Below, one piece after another: positions 1 through 8,860 of a stretch of 64,000 bases of DNA. The notes beneath the pieces were generated by a model that saw nothing but the letters and a program-made list of their open reading frames with translations, searched no databases and was not told the DNA's origin. Position numbers and translations under genes: made by a program. Position 1 is the stretch's first letter. Each line of letters opens with the position of its first letter. The stretch is taken from positions 2,652,597 through 2,716,596 of the forward strand of contig NZ_CP089468.1 of the NCBI RefSeq assembly GCF_021233435.1. The letters run 5' to 3'. Source of the DNA: Halobacterium noricense (lineage in GTDB: Archaea > Halobacteriota > Halobacteria > Halobacteriales > Halobacteriaceae).

Positions 1-80
1 CCACAGTCGGTACAGACGCGTTCGGTCGCACGCTGCCGGACGGCACCCTCGCACTCGGGGCAGGTCACTGACTGACTCAT
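1..80 (-). CDS. partial zinc-ribbon protein (N-terminus only)
   Basis: The 5' end of a gene whose remainder lies left of the window. It starts with ATG at 80 and reads MSQSVTCPECEGAV, followed by RVCTDCG, so two CxxC pairs form a zinc ribbon at the very N-terminus. This layout occurs in transcription factor TFB and in several small haloarchaeal zinc-finger proteins. Too little is visible to choose between them. Confidence 0.6.
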   Translation of the reverse strand, partial: MSQSVTCPECEGAVRQRATERVCTDC

Positions 81-253
81 CACACCTGAACGTAGGCGCG
101 GAAGCAGTATTTAAACACAGGTCGAAGCCCCCAGATTCGGTCGTTTCAGCGGTCGAGAGCGTACCGGTTACCGGTACGTTCATCGCGGGCAGCAATTAGA
201 TATCGTCCGGTTCAACTCGAAATTTTAAGTGTCGGGAGGTGGAACGGAGTGGT

Positions 254-760
254 ATGGGACTGGCGGACATCGCGGAGGGGGTGACGGTGACCACGCGCCA
301 GCGCGAGCGCGGAGTCGCGAGCGTCGACCGGACGACCGAGTCGCTGGCGTCGCGGCTCACCGTGTTCGACGACGACCTCCCGGTGTCCGCGGACGCAGCA
401 GCGACGATGGCGGAGGCGTACGCGGGCGGCACGAGCGTCGGCGACGCCGCGACGGAGGCCGGTGTCGCGCCGACGACCGCGGCGAAGACGCTCCACCGGC
501 TCGGGTTCGAGGGACTGTCGCCGTTCTCCCCGCTCCAGCGCGAGATGCTCGACGACTGGCTGACCGCACAGTGCTCGCGGGCGGACGCCCTCGAACTGAC
601 GGGCGCGAACGAGCGGGAGTTCGCGCTCGCGGCCTTCGTCGCGACCCACGAACCAAATGAGGGCGCTGCAGGAGCCGTCGAGAGCGCGCTGTCGAACGCG
701 CGGGACGCGATGGTCGAGAAGCAGGACGCGCTCGCGGCGACGCTCCCGGATTCGGACTGA
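254..760 (+). CDS. conserved haloarchaeal protein, probable HTH-containing
   Basis: A 168-residue soluble acidic protein. The middle part (VSADAAATMAEAYAGG, then SVGDAATEAGVAPTTAAKTL) looks like a helix-turn-helix of the kind that reads alternating helices of a DNA-binding domain, but no close family is recognised. ATG 254 is preferred over the in-frame GTG at 239, because a GGAGGT ribosome-binding site lies at 235-240 and would be partly inside the longer version. A TATA-like AATTTTAA precedes it. It is divergent from the partial zinc-ribbon gene. Function unknown; a DNA-binding role is inference. Confidence 0.7.
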   Translation: MGLADIAEGVTVTTRQRERGVASVDRTTESLASRLTVFDDDLPVSADAAATMAEAYAGGTSVGDAATEAGVAPTTAAKTLHRLGFEGLSPFSPLQREMLDDWLTAQCSRADALELTGANEREFALAAFVATHEPNEGAAGAVESALSNARDAMVEKQDALAATLPDSD

Positions 761-761
761 C

Positions 762-1505
762 TCAGGAGAGTTTCTGCCGTGCGGTGTCGAGCAGCGACTC
801 GTCTTCGACGTCGACGGCCACGCTCGTCTCGAACAGCGATTCGGCCAGTGCTGCGACCTGTGCGGTGAACGCGCCGTCGCTGGCGAGCGCGGTCGGCATC
901 TCCGGAATGGTGGTTTCGGCGTGCTCGGGAATCGCGTGGTCGGCGTCCGGCGGCGCGTCGTCAACGCGGTTGGCGACGGCGAGGTCGAACTCCGTGCCGA
1001 CGTCTGCGAGGCGGCCGCGAGCGCGCTGGAGGCTGTCGACGCCACGATCGCCGGGCGGCAGGACGGCCGCGACGCGGTCCGCACTCGTGGCAGCGGCGAC
1101 TGCCTGGTTCGCGGCGACCGGCGGCGTGTCCACGAGCACGAAGTCGTGAACGTCGGTGAGTTCGGCGAGCTGCGATTCGAGGCGTTCCGCGGCGGTCGGC
1201 GCTTTGGCGTCGGCGATGCGCGCGAACGGCGCGAACGCCGGGTAGGCCGCGACAGCGCCGGGCGCGTCCGGTGTGATATCGTGGCGCGCCGCGGCGGGGT
1301 CGGCGTCCGGGTCGGTGAGGAGCGACGTGGCGTCGGTGTCGATGCGACCGTCGACGTACTGCGCGAGCCCCTGCGTGGCGAATGCGGTGTCGAAGACGCC
1401 GACGCTGGCCCCGTCGCGCGCGAGCACGGCAGCAGTCTCGACAGCGATGCGGGTGGTGCCAGCGCCGCCGGCGACGCCGACGAGCGCGGCAGTTCGTGGC
1501 TGCAT
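762..1505 (-). CDS. ParA/MinD-like P-loop ATPase with altered Walker A
   Basis: A 247-residue protein of the ParA/MinD/SIMIBI class. The fold is visible: P-loop region GVAGGAGTT at about residues 10-18, a switch I-like VFDTAF, and the Walker B region FVLVDTPPV. Family members normally carry KGGxGKT, using two lysines for ATP; here both lysine positions are replaced (A and T). ATP hydrolysis may therefore be lost or changed. The start at 1505 is chosen because it is the first Met before the beta-strand; a longer version would add an unrelated tail. The stop is one base after the convergent gene ending at 760. Confidence 0.75.
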   Translation of the reverse strand: MQPRTAALVGVAGGAGTTRIAVETAAVLARDGASVGVFDTAFATQGLAQYVDGRIDTDATSLLTDPDADPAAARHDITPDAPGAVAAYPAFAPFARIADAKAPTAAERLESQLAELTDVHDFVLVDTPPVAANQAVAAATSADRVAAVLPPGDRGVDSLQRARGRLADVGTEFDLAVANRVDDAPPDADHAIPEHAETTIPEMPTALASDGAFTAQVAALAESLFETSVAVDVEDESLLDTARQKLS

Positions 1506-1552
1506 GCTAGTAGTTTCCCCGCCTACTAGCACTAAAATTTGTGTTTTGTGAG

Positions 1553-1987
1553 CTACTCTTCGCCGGCGCCCTCGGCGATGCTGTCCGCGATGTCGTCGAG
1601 TTCGTCGTCGGAGAGGTCGGGGCGCTCGCCGGCGATCGCGTGGACCGGCCGGCCGCCATCGTCGTCGAAGCGCGGGATGATGTGGCCGTGCACGTGCGGG
1701 ACTTCCTGGCCGGCGGCCTCGCCGTTGTTGAACGCGACGTTGCTGCCGTCGGCGTCCACGACGTCCTCGACGATGGGCGTGAGGTAGTGCAGCGCCGCGA
1801 ACATCATCTCGCCGCTCTCCGGCGGGACGTCGCCGAGCGTCTCGTGGTGGTCCTTGGGGATGACGAGCGTGTGTCCAGGCGCGAGCGGGTTCGCGTCGAG
1901 GAACGCGAGCACGTCGGCGTCCTCGTAGACGGCGCGCGCGGGAATCTCTCCATCCACAATCTGACAGAAGATGCAGTCCTCGGCCAT
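1553..1987 (-). CDS. HIT-family nucleotide hydrolase/transferase
   Basis: A 144-residue histidine-triad protein. It has the zinc-binding CIFC near the N-terminus (Cys5, Cys8), the family LDANPLAPGHTLVIPK stretch around residues 30-45 and the catalytic triad HVHGH at 98-102. HIT proteins of this size cleave AMP from adenosine conjugates (Hint/Ap4A-type); the exact substrate cannot be told from sequence. It starts at ATG 1987, where the conserved MAEDCIFC begins. Confidence 0.93.
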   Translation of the reverse strand: MAEDCIFCQIVDGEIPARAVYEDADVLAFLDANPLAPGHTLVIPKDHHETLGDVPPESGEMMFAALHYLTPIVEDVVDADGSNVAFNNGEAAGQEVPHVHGHIIPRFDDDGGRPVHAIAGERPDLSDDELDDIADSIAEGAGEE

Positions 1988-2018
1988 ACGCGGCCCAACA
2001 CGGGCCTCGATTAAAAGC

Positions 2019-2474
2019 CTACTCGCGGCCGGCGACGCTGTCGCGGAACTGGTCGCGGTCGACGACGCGCAGCGTGAGGTCGCCGGTGGCCACGGACGCG
2101 CCGTCGTCGCGCTCGGCGCGACACGCGAACGAGAGGTCGGGGCGGTCGACGCCGACGAGCGTCGCGGACACGTCGACGTCGCGGCCGACTGCGACGGGCG
2201 CGAGGTGCGAGACCGACGCGCCACGGTCGACCACGCCCGTTCCTTCGGGGAGGTAGCCGCGGAGCGCCTCGCGGACGACGACCTCGAACTGCGCGAGGAG
2301 GTACGGCGTCCCGAGCACGCGCGTGGCCTCCTCGGGGTCGGCGTCGACGGCGGCGGGGTCGCCGGGCGGGTCGTCGTGGGAGCCGAACGCGACGGTGGCG
2401 TGCTCGGCGTCGAGCGTGAACGTGGACTCCCCGCGAACGTCGGCGTCGTCGAGGACGGCGAAGGCGTCCGTCAT
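2019..2474 (-). CDS. hotdog-fold thioesterase-like protein
   Basis: A 151-residue protein with the pattern of a single hotdog domain: LGTPYLLAQFEVVVREAL helix near residue 55-72, then GTGVVDRGASVSHLAPVAVGRDVDVSATLVGVDR strands. This resembles fluoroacetyl-CoA thioesterase-like and related acyl-CoA thioesterases. The N-terminal 50 residues are a less typical extension. Substrate unknown. It lies just downstream of the uracil-DNA glycosylase gene in the same direction (26 bp gap), so the two may be co-transcribed. Confidence 0.75.
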   Translation of the reverse strand: MTDAFAVLDDADVRGESTFTLDAEHATVAFGSHDDPPGDPAAVDADPEEATRVLGTPYLLAQFEVVVREALRGYLPEGTGVVDRGASVSHLAPVAVGRDVDVSATLVGVDRPDLSFACRAERDDGASVATGDLTLRVVDRDQFRDSVAGRE

Positions 2475-2499
2475 GCGTGACGGGACGGCGTACCCGGTG

Positions 2500-3138
2500 T
2501 TAGTCCTGACGGCGTGCGGCGGCGAGCGCGTCGCGGAGGCCGGCGACGTACTCGGCCCGGGAGAGGTCGAGCCGGGAGAGCCAGACGTCCTCGTAGGACG
2601 GGTGAAGGGCGGGAACGAGCGCGGCGTCGAACCCCGGCCAGTCGAGCGGACGGCCCTCGTGCACACAGTCGCCGACTGTCGAGACGAAGCCGTCAAGCGC
2701 GTGGTCGGCGAGCGAGAGCAGGCTCGCCGTGGCGTGTTTCCCGGTTGCGAGCACGGCTGTAGGCTCGATTTCGGCGAGTTCGGTTTCGAGGTGGCCGGCG
2801 CACGTCTCGCGTTCGTCGGGCATAGGGTCGCGGTTCTCCGGCGGGTGGCACTTCACGGCGTTCGTGAAGTAGGCGTCCGGGTGGCCGAGGTCGGCTGCGA
2901 GGTCGCGGACGCGACGGCCGGAGTGGCGGGTCGTGTACGCCAGTCCGGTGTAGTTGCCGCCGCGCCACTGCTCGGCGTCCGGGCCGCCAGCGCCGGGCGC
3001 TTCGCCGACGACCACGAGGTCGGCGTCGAGGCTTCCTTGTCCCCACGAGATGCAGTTCCGGGACTCGACGAGCGCGGGACAGCGCTCGCAGCCGGCGTCG
3101 AGGACGTGCCGTGTGTCCGGGTCGGGGAACTCGGCCAC
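2500..3138 (-). CDS. uracil-DNA glycosylase, family 4-type with Fe-S cluster
   Basis: A 212-residue member of the uracil-DNA glycosylase superfamily, which removes uracil from deaminated DNA. Motif A is VVGEAPGA (44-50) and motif B is the C-terminal LHPSY. Four cysteines, C17, C20, C97 (NAVKCHPP) and C113, match the 4Fe-4S ligands of thermophilic/archaeal family 4 enzymes. Length is typical. It follows the 72-residue membrane protein with a 1-bp gap, so it is probably translated from the same mRNA. Confidence 0.88.
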   Translation of the reverse strand: MAEFPDPDTRHVLDAGCERCPALVESRNCISWGQGSLDADLVVVGEAPGAGGPDAEQWRGGNYTGLAYTTRHSGRRVRDLAADLGHPDAYFTNAVKCHPPENRDPMPDERETCAGHLETELAEIEPTAVLATGKHATASLLSLADHALDGFVSTVGDCVHEGRPLDWPGFDAALVPALHPSYEDVWLSRLDLSRAEYVAGLRDALAAARRQD

Positions 3139-3139
3139 G

Positions 3140-3358
3140 CTACTCCGTGAGCGGGAGGGCGATGCCGAAGACGAACGGACAGACGACGATGCCGAGCACG
3201 CCCAGCACTTCCGCGTCGAAGAGGAGCGCGTGCTCCCAGCCGGGCAGCGAGCCGCCGGCGAGTTGGAGGCCGAGCGCGCCGATGACGAACAGCGCGAAGC
3301 TCGCCAGCGTGGAGCGTTTCACGAGCGACGAGTAGTCGAGGTTACCGTAACGTCCCAT
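3140..3358 (-). CDS. small two-TM membrane protein
   Basis: A 72-residue haloarchaeal membrane protein. A short N-terminal MGRYGNLDYSSLVKR is followed by hydrophobic segments at about 17-35 and 47-68. It heads a probable two-gene transcript with the uracil-DNA glycosylase, its stop lying 1 bp before that gene's start. Similar small proteins are widespread in haloarchaea and have no known function. Confidence 0.75.
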   Translation of the reverse strand: MGRYGNLDYSSLVKRSTLASFALFVIGALGLQLAGGSLPGWEHALLFDAEVLGVLGIVVCPFVFGIALPLTE

Positions 3359-3412
3359 ACGCGGAGAACGAGTGTCGTCGCTACTAAGCCTTCTGTCTCG
3401 AACAGAAGGGCT

Positions 3413-3676
3413 ATGAGCGGCGACTGGCTACGGCTGGACATGCTCAGCAACTTCGCGGAACTGTTCGACCTCGCCGTCACTCTCGCGTACGCGGTGCTCG
3501 GCGCGGGGCTCGTGGGGACGGGCGTGCTCACCGAGCTGCGGAGTGTCGCCACGCTCGGCAGCGGCGAGCTGATCCTCGGCGCGTGGTTCGCCGTCATCGG
3601 CGTCGTCGCCATCGCCGCCGGCACGATGCTGTTCACGGACAAGGTGCGGGCGCGCGTCGGCAGCGGCGGCGCGTAA
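3413..3676 (+). CDS. small membrane protein
   Basis: An 87-residue protein with two hydrophobic helices (about 17-37 and 52-73) separated by a TELRSVATLGSGEL loop, and a positively charged C-terminus. The ATG at 3413 follows a divergent promoter region shared with the 72-residue membrane protein. No family function is recognised. Confidence 0.65.
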   Translation: MSGDWLRLDMLSNFAELFDLAVTLAYAVLGAGLVGTGVLTELRSVATLGSGELILGAWFAVIGVVAIAAGTMLFTDKVRARVGSGGA

Positions 3677-3733
3677 CCCGGAGCCGACTGTACAACCGAT
3701 TACCCTTTTAGGTGCGAGCGAGACGGGTACGCC

Positions 3734-6700
3734 ATGAGCCGATTCGCCGACGTACCCGACCAGTACGACCCCGAGGACGTCGAGGACCGGGTGTTCGACT
3801 ACTGGGACGACGTCGACGCCTACGAACAGGCCAAACAGCACCGCGCCGACGGCGAGGACTTCTTCTTCGTCGACGGCCCGCCGTACACGTCCGGCGCTGC
3901 GCACATGGGGACGACGTGGAACAAGACGCTGAAGGACGCCTACATCCGCTACCACCGGATGCAGGGCTACGACGTCACGGACCGCCCGGGCTACGACATG
4001 CACGGGCTCCCTATCGAGACGAAAGTCGAGGAGGAGCTGGGCTTCGAGTCGAAGAAGGACATCGAGGAGTACGGCGAGCAGAAGTTCATCGACGCCTGCA
4101 AGGAGTTCGCCGACCGGAACCTGGAGGGCCTGCAGTCGGACTTCCAGAGCTTCGGCGTCTGGATGGACTGGGACAACCCCTACAAGACCGTCGACCCGTC
4201 GTACATGGAGGCGGCGTGGTGGGCGTTCGACCGCGTGCACGAGCGCGACCTCGTCGAGCGCGGGAAGCGCTCCATCAGCCAGTGTCCGCGCTGCGAGACC
4301 GCCATCGCGAACAACGAAGTGGAGTACGACGACGTCGAGGACCCCTCCATCTACGTGACCTTCGACCTCGACGACCGCGAGGGGTCGCTGGTCGTGTGGA
4401 CGACGACGCCGTGGACGATTCCCGCCAACGAGTACGTCGCCGTCGACGAGGAGGGTACCTACCAGCAGGTGCGCGCAACGAACACGACGACGACGCCCGA
4501 GGGCGAGGAACTCGTCGAGGAGGACGTCCTCTACGTCGCCGAGGAGTGCGTCGAAGACGTGCTGCGCGCGGGCGGCTACGACGACTACGAGGTCGCGGAG
4601 TCGTTCCTCGGCAGCCACATGCTCGGCTGGTCGTACACGCCGCCACTCGCCGAGGAAGTGCCCGCGAACCCCGTCGACGCCGACGGCACGCACGAAGTCT
4701 ACCACGGCGACTGGGTGGAGGCCGACCGCACGGGCCTCGTCCACTCCGCGCCCGGCCACGGTGAGGAGGACTTCGAGCGCGGCGAGGAACTCGGCCTGTC
4801 GGTGTTCTGCCCGGTCGGCGAGGACGGCGTCTACACTGATGAAGCCGGCAAGTACGAGGGCCAGTTCGTCCGTGATGCCAACGAGGGCATCATCGAGGAC
4901 CTCTCCCGGAAGGGGTCGCTGCTCGCCAAAGAGACAGTCACACACTCCTACGGGCACTGCTGGCGCTGCGACACGGGCATCATCCAAATCGTCACCGACC
5001 AGTGGTTCATCACCATCACGGACGTCAAAGACGAGCTCCTGGAGAACATGGAGGACTCGGAGTGGCACCCGCAGTGGGCGCGGGACAACCGCTTCCGGGA
5101 CTTCGTGGAGGATGCGCCGGACTGGAACGTCAGCCGGCAGCGCTACTGGGGCATCCCGGTTCCCATCTGGACGCCCGCGAACGGCTGGAGCGGCGACATG
5201 GACGACGTGCTCGTCGTCGGCACCCGCGAGGAACTCGCGGCGCTCGCCGACCAGGACGTCGACCCCGAAACCGTCGACCTCCACAAGGACACCGTCGACG
5301 ACCTCACCATCACGCACGAGGGGACGACGTACACGCGCGTCCCGGACGTTTTCGACGTCTGGCTGGACTCCTCGGTGGCGTCGTGGGGCACCCTGAACTA
5401 TCCCGAAGAGGAGGAGGCCTTCGAGGAGCTGTGGCCCGCGGACCTCATCATGGAAGCCCACGACCAGACCCGCGGCTGGTTCTGGTCGCAACTCGGCATG
5501 GGCACCGCGGCGATGGGCGAGGTGCCCTACGACGAGGTGCTCATGCACGGCTACGCGAACATGCCCGACGGCCGCGGGATGTCCAAGTCGAAGGGCATCA
5601 CCATCGAGCCCAACGAGGTCATCGAGGAGTACGGCGCGGACCCGATGCGGCTGTTCCTGCTGTCGGTGAGCCCGCAGGGCCAGGACATGCGGTTCTCGTG
5701 GGACGAGACCGAGAACATGCAGCGGGACCTCAACATCCTCTGGAACGTGTTCCGGTTCCCGCGGCCGTACATGGCGATGGACGACTTCGACGCGAACGTC
5801 CCCGCGGCGTTCGGCGGCGACGGTTCGGGCGTCTCCGTCGACGACGTCCACCTCGAAACGGTCGACCAGTGGCTGCTGTCGACGCTCCAGCGCGTCAAGG
5901 CCGACGCCACCGACCACTGGGACGCCTTCGAGCAGCACAAGGCCCTCGAGGAGATTCTGGACTTCGTCACGGGCGACCTCTCCCGGTACTACGTGCAGGT
6001 CGTCCGCGAGCGCATGTGGGAGGAGGGTGACTCCGAGTCGAAGACCGCGGCGTACGCCACCCTCCAGCGGGCGCTCTTGGAGGTCACCGCGATGCTGGCG
6101 CCGTACGCGCCGCTCGTGACGGACGAGCTCTACCAGCACCTCACTGACGGCGACGCCTACGACACCGTCCACATGTGCGACTGGCCCGAGGTCGAGGAGC
6201 GCTACCGCCAGCCCGCGCTCGAAGACGACGTCGCGGCACTGCGCGACATCGAAGAAGCCGGCAGCCACGCGCGCCAGCAGGCCGGCCGGAAGCTCCGCTG
6301 GCCGGTGACGCGCATCGTCGTGGACGCAGACGACGACCGCGTCGCGAGCGCGGTCCGCGACCACCCGAGTCTGCTGCGCGACCGCCTGAACGCGCGCCGC
6401 ATCGAGGTCGTCGACGAGGGCGAGAACTGGGACGAACTGGCGTTCAGCGCGCGCGCCGACATGAGCGTGCTCGGCCCCGCCTTCGGCGACGACGCCGGCG
6501 AGGTCATGCAGGCGCTCAACGACGCGCACGTCGAGTCCGCGGACCTCGACGCGCTCGCCGAACAGGTCAGCGAGGACCTCGGTCGCGACGTCGAACTCAC
6601 GCCGGAGATGGTGGAGTTCGTGGAGGAAGCGCCCGAGCACGTCGCAGGCGCGGACTTCGAAGGCGTCTCCGCGAGCGCTGCGAGCGGAGGCTCGTCGGAC

Positions 6701-7015
6701 GAGCAAAGCGAGTCCTACGGCGGCACCGTCTACGTCGACACCGAACTCGACGAGGACGTCGAGAGCGAGGGGTACGCCCGCGAGGTCATCCGCCGCGTCC
6801 AGGAGATGCGCAAGGACCTCGACCTCGCGATGGACGCCGAGATTCGCCTCGACGTCGTGGTGTTCGACGACCGCGTCGCGCGGCTGGTCGCCGAGCACGA
6901 GGACCTCATCGAGGAGGAGACGCGCGCCCGCGAACTCGGCGAGGTCGAGGACGGCTACCGCGAGGAGTGGGACGTCGAAGGCACGAAGCTCGCGCTCGAA
7001 ATCGAGGAGCTGTAG
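3734..7015 (+). CDS. ileS: isoleucyl-tRNA synthetase
   Basis: A 1093-residue class Ia aminoacyl-tRNA synthetase charging tRNA-Ile. It has the HIGH-type signature PPYTSGAAHMG near residue 55, a CP1 editing domain, the DQTRGWFWSQL segment, the KMSKS-type GMSKSKG near 617 and an archaeal-type C-terminal anticodon-binding domain. A TATA box (CCTTTTAGG, about 3708-3716) lies just upstream. Residues around 977-993 (SASAASGGSSDEQSES) are encoded by a double hairpin at 6667-6704 and look like an in-frame insertion between conserved blocks; see the repeat entry. Confidence 0.97.
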   Translation: MSRFADVPDQYDPEDVEDRVFDYWDDVDAYEQAKQHRADGEDFFFVDGPPYTSGAAHMGTTWNKTLKDAYIRYHRMQGYDVTDRPGYDMHGLPIETKVEEELGFESKKDIEEYGEQKFIDACKEFADRNLEGLQSDFQSFGVWMDWDNPYKTVDPSYMEAAWWAFDRVHERDLVERGKRSISQCPRCETAIANNEVEYDDVEDPSIYVTFDLDDREGSLVVWTTTPWTIPANEYVAVDEEGTYQQVRATNTTTTPEGEELVEEDVLYVAEECVEDVLRAGGYDDYEVAESFLGSHMLGWSYTPPLAEEVPANPVDADGTHEVYHGDWVEADRTGLVHSAPGHGEEDFERGEELGLSVFCPVGEDGVYTDEAGKYEGQFVRDANEGIIEDLSRKGSLLAKETVTHSYGHCWRCDTGIIQIVTDQWFITITDVKDELLENMEDSEWHPQWARDNRFRDFVEDAPDWNVSRQRYWGIPVPIWTPANGWSGDMDDVLVVGTREELAALADQDVDPETVDLHKDTVDDLTITHEGTTYTRVPDVFDVWLDSSVASWGTLNYPEEEEAFEELWPADLIMEAHDQTRGWFWSQLGMGTAAMGEVPYDEVLMHGYANMPDGRGMSKSKGITIEPNEVIEEYGADPMRLFLLSVSPQGQDMRFSWDETENMQRDLNILWNVFRFPRPYMAMDDFDANVPAAFGGDGSGVSVDDVHLETVDQWLLSTLQRVKADATDHWDAFEQHKALEEILDFVTGDLSRYYVQVVRERMWEEGDSESKTAAYATLQRALLEVTAMLAPYAPLVTDELYQHLTDGDAYDTVHMCDWPEVEERYRQPALEDDVAALRDIEEAGSHARQQAGRKLRWPVTRIVVDADDDRVASAVRDHPSLLRDRLNARRIEVVDEGENWDELAFSARADMSVLGPAFGDDAGEVMQALNDAHVESADLDALAEQVSEDLGRDVELTPEMVEFVEEAPEHVAGADFEGVSASAASGGSSDEQSESYGGTVYVDTELDEDVESEGYAREVIRRVQEMRKDLDLAMDAEIRLDVVVFDDRVARLVAEHEDLIEEETRARELGEVEDGYREEWDVEGTKLALEIEEL
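6667..6704. repeat. in-frame double-hairpin insertion in ileS
   Basis: The first hairpin (6667-6689) has perfect 6-bp arms CTCCGC/GCGGAG around the 11-nt loop GAGCGCTGCGA. The second (6690-6704) has 7-bp arms GCTCGTC/GACGAGC around a single G. Both are inside the reading frame and encode a Ser/Ala/Gly-rich stretch. Confidence 0.8.
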
Positions 7016-7060
7016 CGGGCGGCGAGCGCGCGGCAAAACGATATTTTTCGGAGAAGCGCG

Positions 7061-7909
7061 TTACAGCGACTGCAGCGTCTCCGCGATTGCGGGCGCAGCA
7101 GTCACAGTAGAGACGGCTCGCTCGATGGTGTCGGTGCCGTAGACGGCTTCGACGCCGGCGTTCGCGAGCTTGAGGCGGGCGTTCCCGGCGAGCAGCGGGT
7201 GGACGCACGTGACGTAGACGCGCGCCGGGTCGTCGAGCTCGCCGACGGCCTCGCTCATCGTGGAGCCGGTGGCGATGATGTCGTCGACGACGACGACGTC
7301 CCGGCCCGAGACGTCGACGTCGCTGGGCGTGACGGTGACCTCGCTGCCGGAGTGACGGTGTTTCTCGAAGTGGTCGATCTCGCCGACGCCGTAGCCGTCC
7401 CGGACGGACTGGGCGAGGCCGACGGCACCCTCGTCGGGCGCGAGGAAGACGGGGTCCGCGAGGGCCGCGGGAAGCGGGTTCGCGAGGTGTGCGGACGCGT
7501 CCACGCCGGTCGCGGGGACGTCGAAGAAGCCGAGCACGCTCTGCTCGTGCGGGCAGACGGTGACGACGCGGTCGGTGCCCGTGGAGATGGCGCGCGCCAT
7601 CGCACGGGCCGAGACGGGTTCGCCGGGCTCGAACGCTTCGTCCTGGCGCGCGTAGCCCATGTAGGGAATGATGGTGACGATTTCGTCGGCACCGGCCTCG
7701 TGGGCGGCGTCCTGCAACTGGAGGAGTTCGACGTGCGCGTCACTGGAGACCGTGGACGCGACGACGACGGCGCGGCCGTCGACGGGTGGGACGCGGACGA
7801 CGTGCTCGCCGTCCGGGAACGACTCGTACTCGACGCGCGCGAGGTCGTCGCCGAGCTCCGCCGCGAGCGCCGCGGCGAGCTGCTGGGTCGCGGACCCGCT
7901 CAGTATCAT
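7061..7909 (-). CDS. prs: ribose-phosphate pyrophosphokinase (PRPP synthetase)
   Basis: A 282-residue enzyme making PRPP from ribose 5-phosphate and ATP, the precursor for nucleotide and histidine synthesis. Seen are the FPDGE motif (31-35), the ATP-binding IPYMGYARQDEAF (81-93) and the PRPP loop VVVVDDIIATGSTM near 215. ATG 7909 is the start matching the family N-terminus. It lies downstream of the propeller gene in the same direction (25 bp), an arrangement I know from other haloarchaea. Confidence 0.95.
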   Translation of the reverse strand: MILSGSATQQLAAALAAELGDDLARVEYESFPDGEHVVRVPPVDGRAVVVASTVSSDAHVELLQLQDAAHEAGADEIVTIIPYMGYARQDEAFEPGEPVSARAMARAISTGTDRVVTVCPHEQSVLGFFDVPATGVDASAHLANPLPAALADPVFLAPDEGAVGLAQSVRDGYGVGEIDHFEKHRHSGSEVTVTPSDVDVSGRDVVVVDDIIATGSTMSEAVGELDDPARVYVTCVHPLLAGNARLKLANAGVEAVYGTDTIERAVSTVTAAPAIAETLQSL

Positions 7910-7934
7910 ACCAGACGCGAGGCTTGCCGGCGGC

Positions 7935-8771
7935 TTACGCGTTTCCCTCGGCGACGACCGCGAGCGCGGACGCCGCGCGGAGCCCGAGGCTGCGGTGGCG
8001 GAACCCGTCCCCGGCGTCCGCGGCAAGCGTGCCGTCGGCAGTAAGCACGACGACGCTGTCGGTGGCGTACGCGACGTCGGCGACCGACTCCTCGACCGGG
8101 AGGTCGCGGGCGTGCCACGGGTCGGCAGGGTCGTCGGTCGCGTGCTCGTAGAGCGCGTCCGCGGTCGCGGCGTGGGCGCGCCCGAGGTCGCCCGCGTCGG
8201 CGGTCACGGGGTCGCTGGTAGCGACCGCGAAGTCGCCGTCGACGGCGTGCATCCAGCCCGCGCCGAGCCGGTAGAGGCCGTCGGGCGTCGCGGCCAGCGG
8301 GACGCCGGCGGCCGCGACGTCCTGTACGTCGTCCAGCCCGACCGCAGAGAGCGCGTCGTCCGTGAGGCGGTGGACGCCGTCCGCGGCGGCGACGAGGTCG
8401 GCGTCGAGCGCGCGAACCTCGCCGTCGACGGTACCGACGTTCGTCCACGCACCACTGTCGTAGCGCGCGAGGCGGCCGTCCTCGCCGGCCGCGAGCACGT
8501 CGCCGTCGTAGGCCGTGACCGCGACCGCGGGCCCGAAGCCGGTTCCCTCGAAGCCGTCGTCGTCGCCGACGAGCACGTCCTCGTCTGTTGCTGCGGCGAT
8601 ACCGCGCGCGGTCGCCGCGACGTCACGGGCGGTGCAGCGCTCGACGAGGCTGAACTCCCCGACTTTGTCCTGCGAGACGCGGGCGACGGCGACGCCGAGG
8701 TCGGCGGCGACGTACGCGTCGACGGTCTCGGACTGGTCGGTGTATACGCGCTTCTCGCGGATGGTCGGCAT
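7935..8771 (-). CDS. HVO_0234-type beta-propeller protein
   Basis: A 278-residue acidic protein made of repeating short beta-rich units (for example VTAYDGDVLAAGEDGRLARY, VDGEVRALDADLVAAADGVHRL, AGVPLAATPDGLYRLG), consistent with a propeller. It resembles the haloarchaeal HVO_0234 family, which typically sits beside prs as here. No catalytic motif is visible and no function is established. The ATG at 8771 starts the conserved MPTIREKRVYTDQ. Confidence 0.8.
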   Translation of the reverse strand: MPTIREKRVYTDQSETVDAYVAADLGVAVARVSQDKVGEFSLVERCTARDVAATARGIAAATDEDVLVGDDDGFEGTGFGPAVAVTAYDGDVLAAGEDGRLARYDSGAWTNVGTVDGEVRALDADLVAAADGVHRLTDDALSAVGLDDVQDVAAAGVPLAATPDGLYRLGAGWMHAVDGDFAVATSDPVTADAGDLGRAHAATADALYEHATDDPADPWHARDLPVEESVADVAYATDSVVVLTADGTLAADAGDGFRHRSLGLRAASALAVVAEGNA

Positions 8772-8860
8772 ACCTGAACGCGTCTCGCGGGCGAGCGAAA
8801 GCGTTGCGGTTGCGTCGTGAACCGCGAAAAGCCTTTGCCGTGGCCACCGTATGCCGGCGC

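Noticed and set aside
6690-6704. Hairpins inside coding sequence as transcription terminators
   Set aside because: They lie in the middle of intact essential genes with no T-run after them.
3428-7036. A 1202-codon open frame antisense to ileS
   Set aside because: High-GC haloarchaeal genes leave long open antisense frames. ileS on the other strand has all catalytic motifs, whereas the antisense product is a Val/Arg/Asp-rich shadow with no domain.
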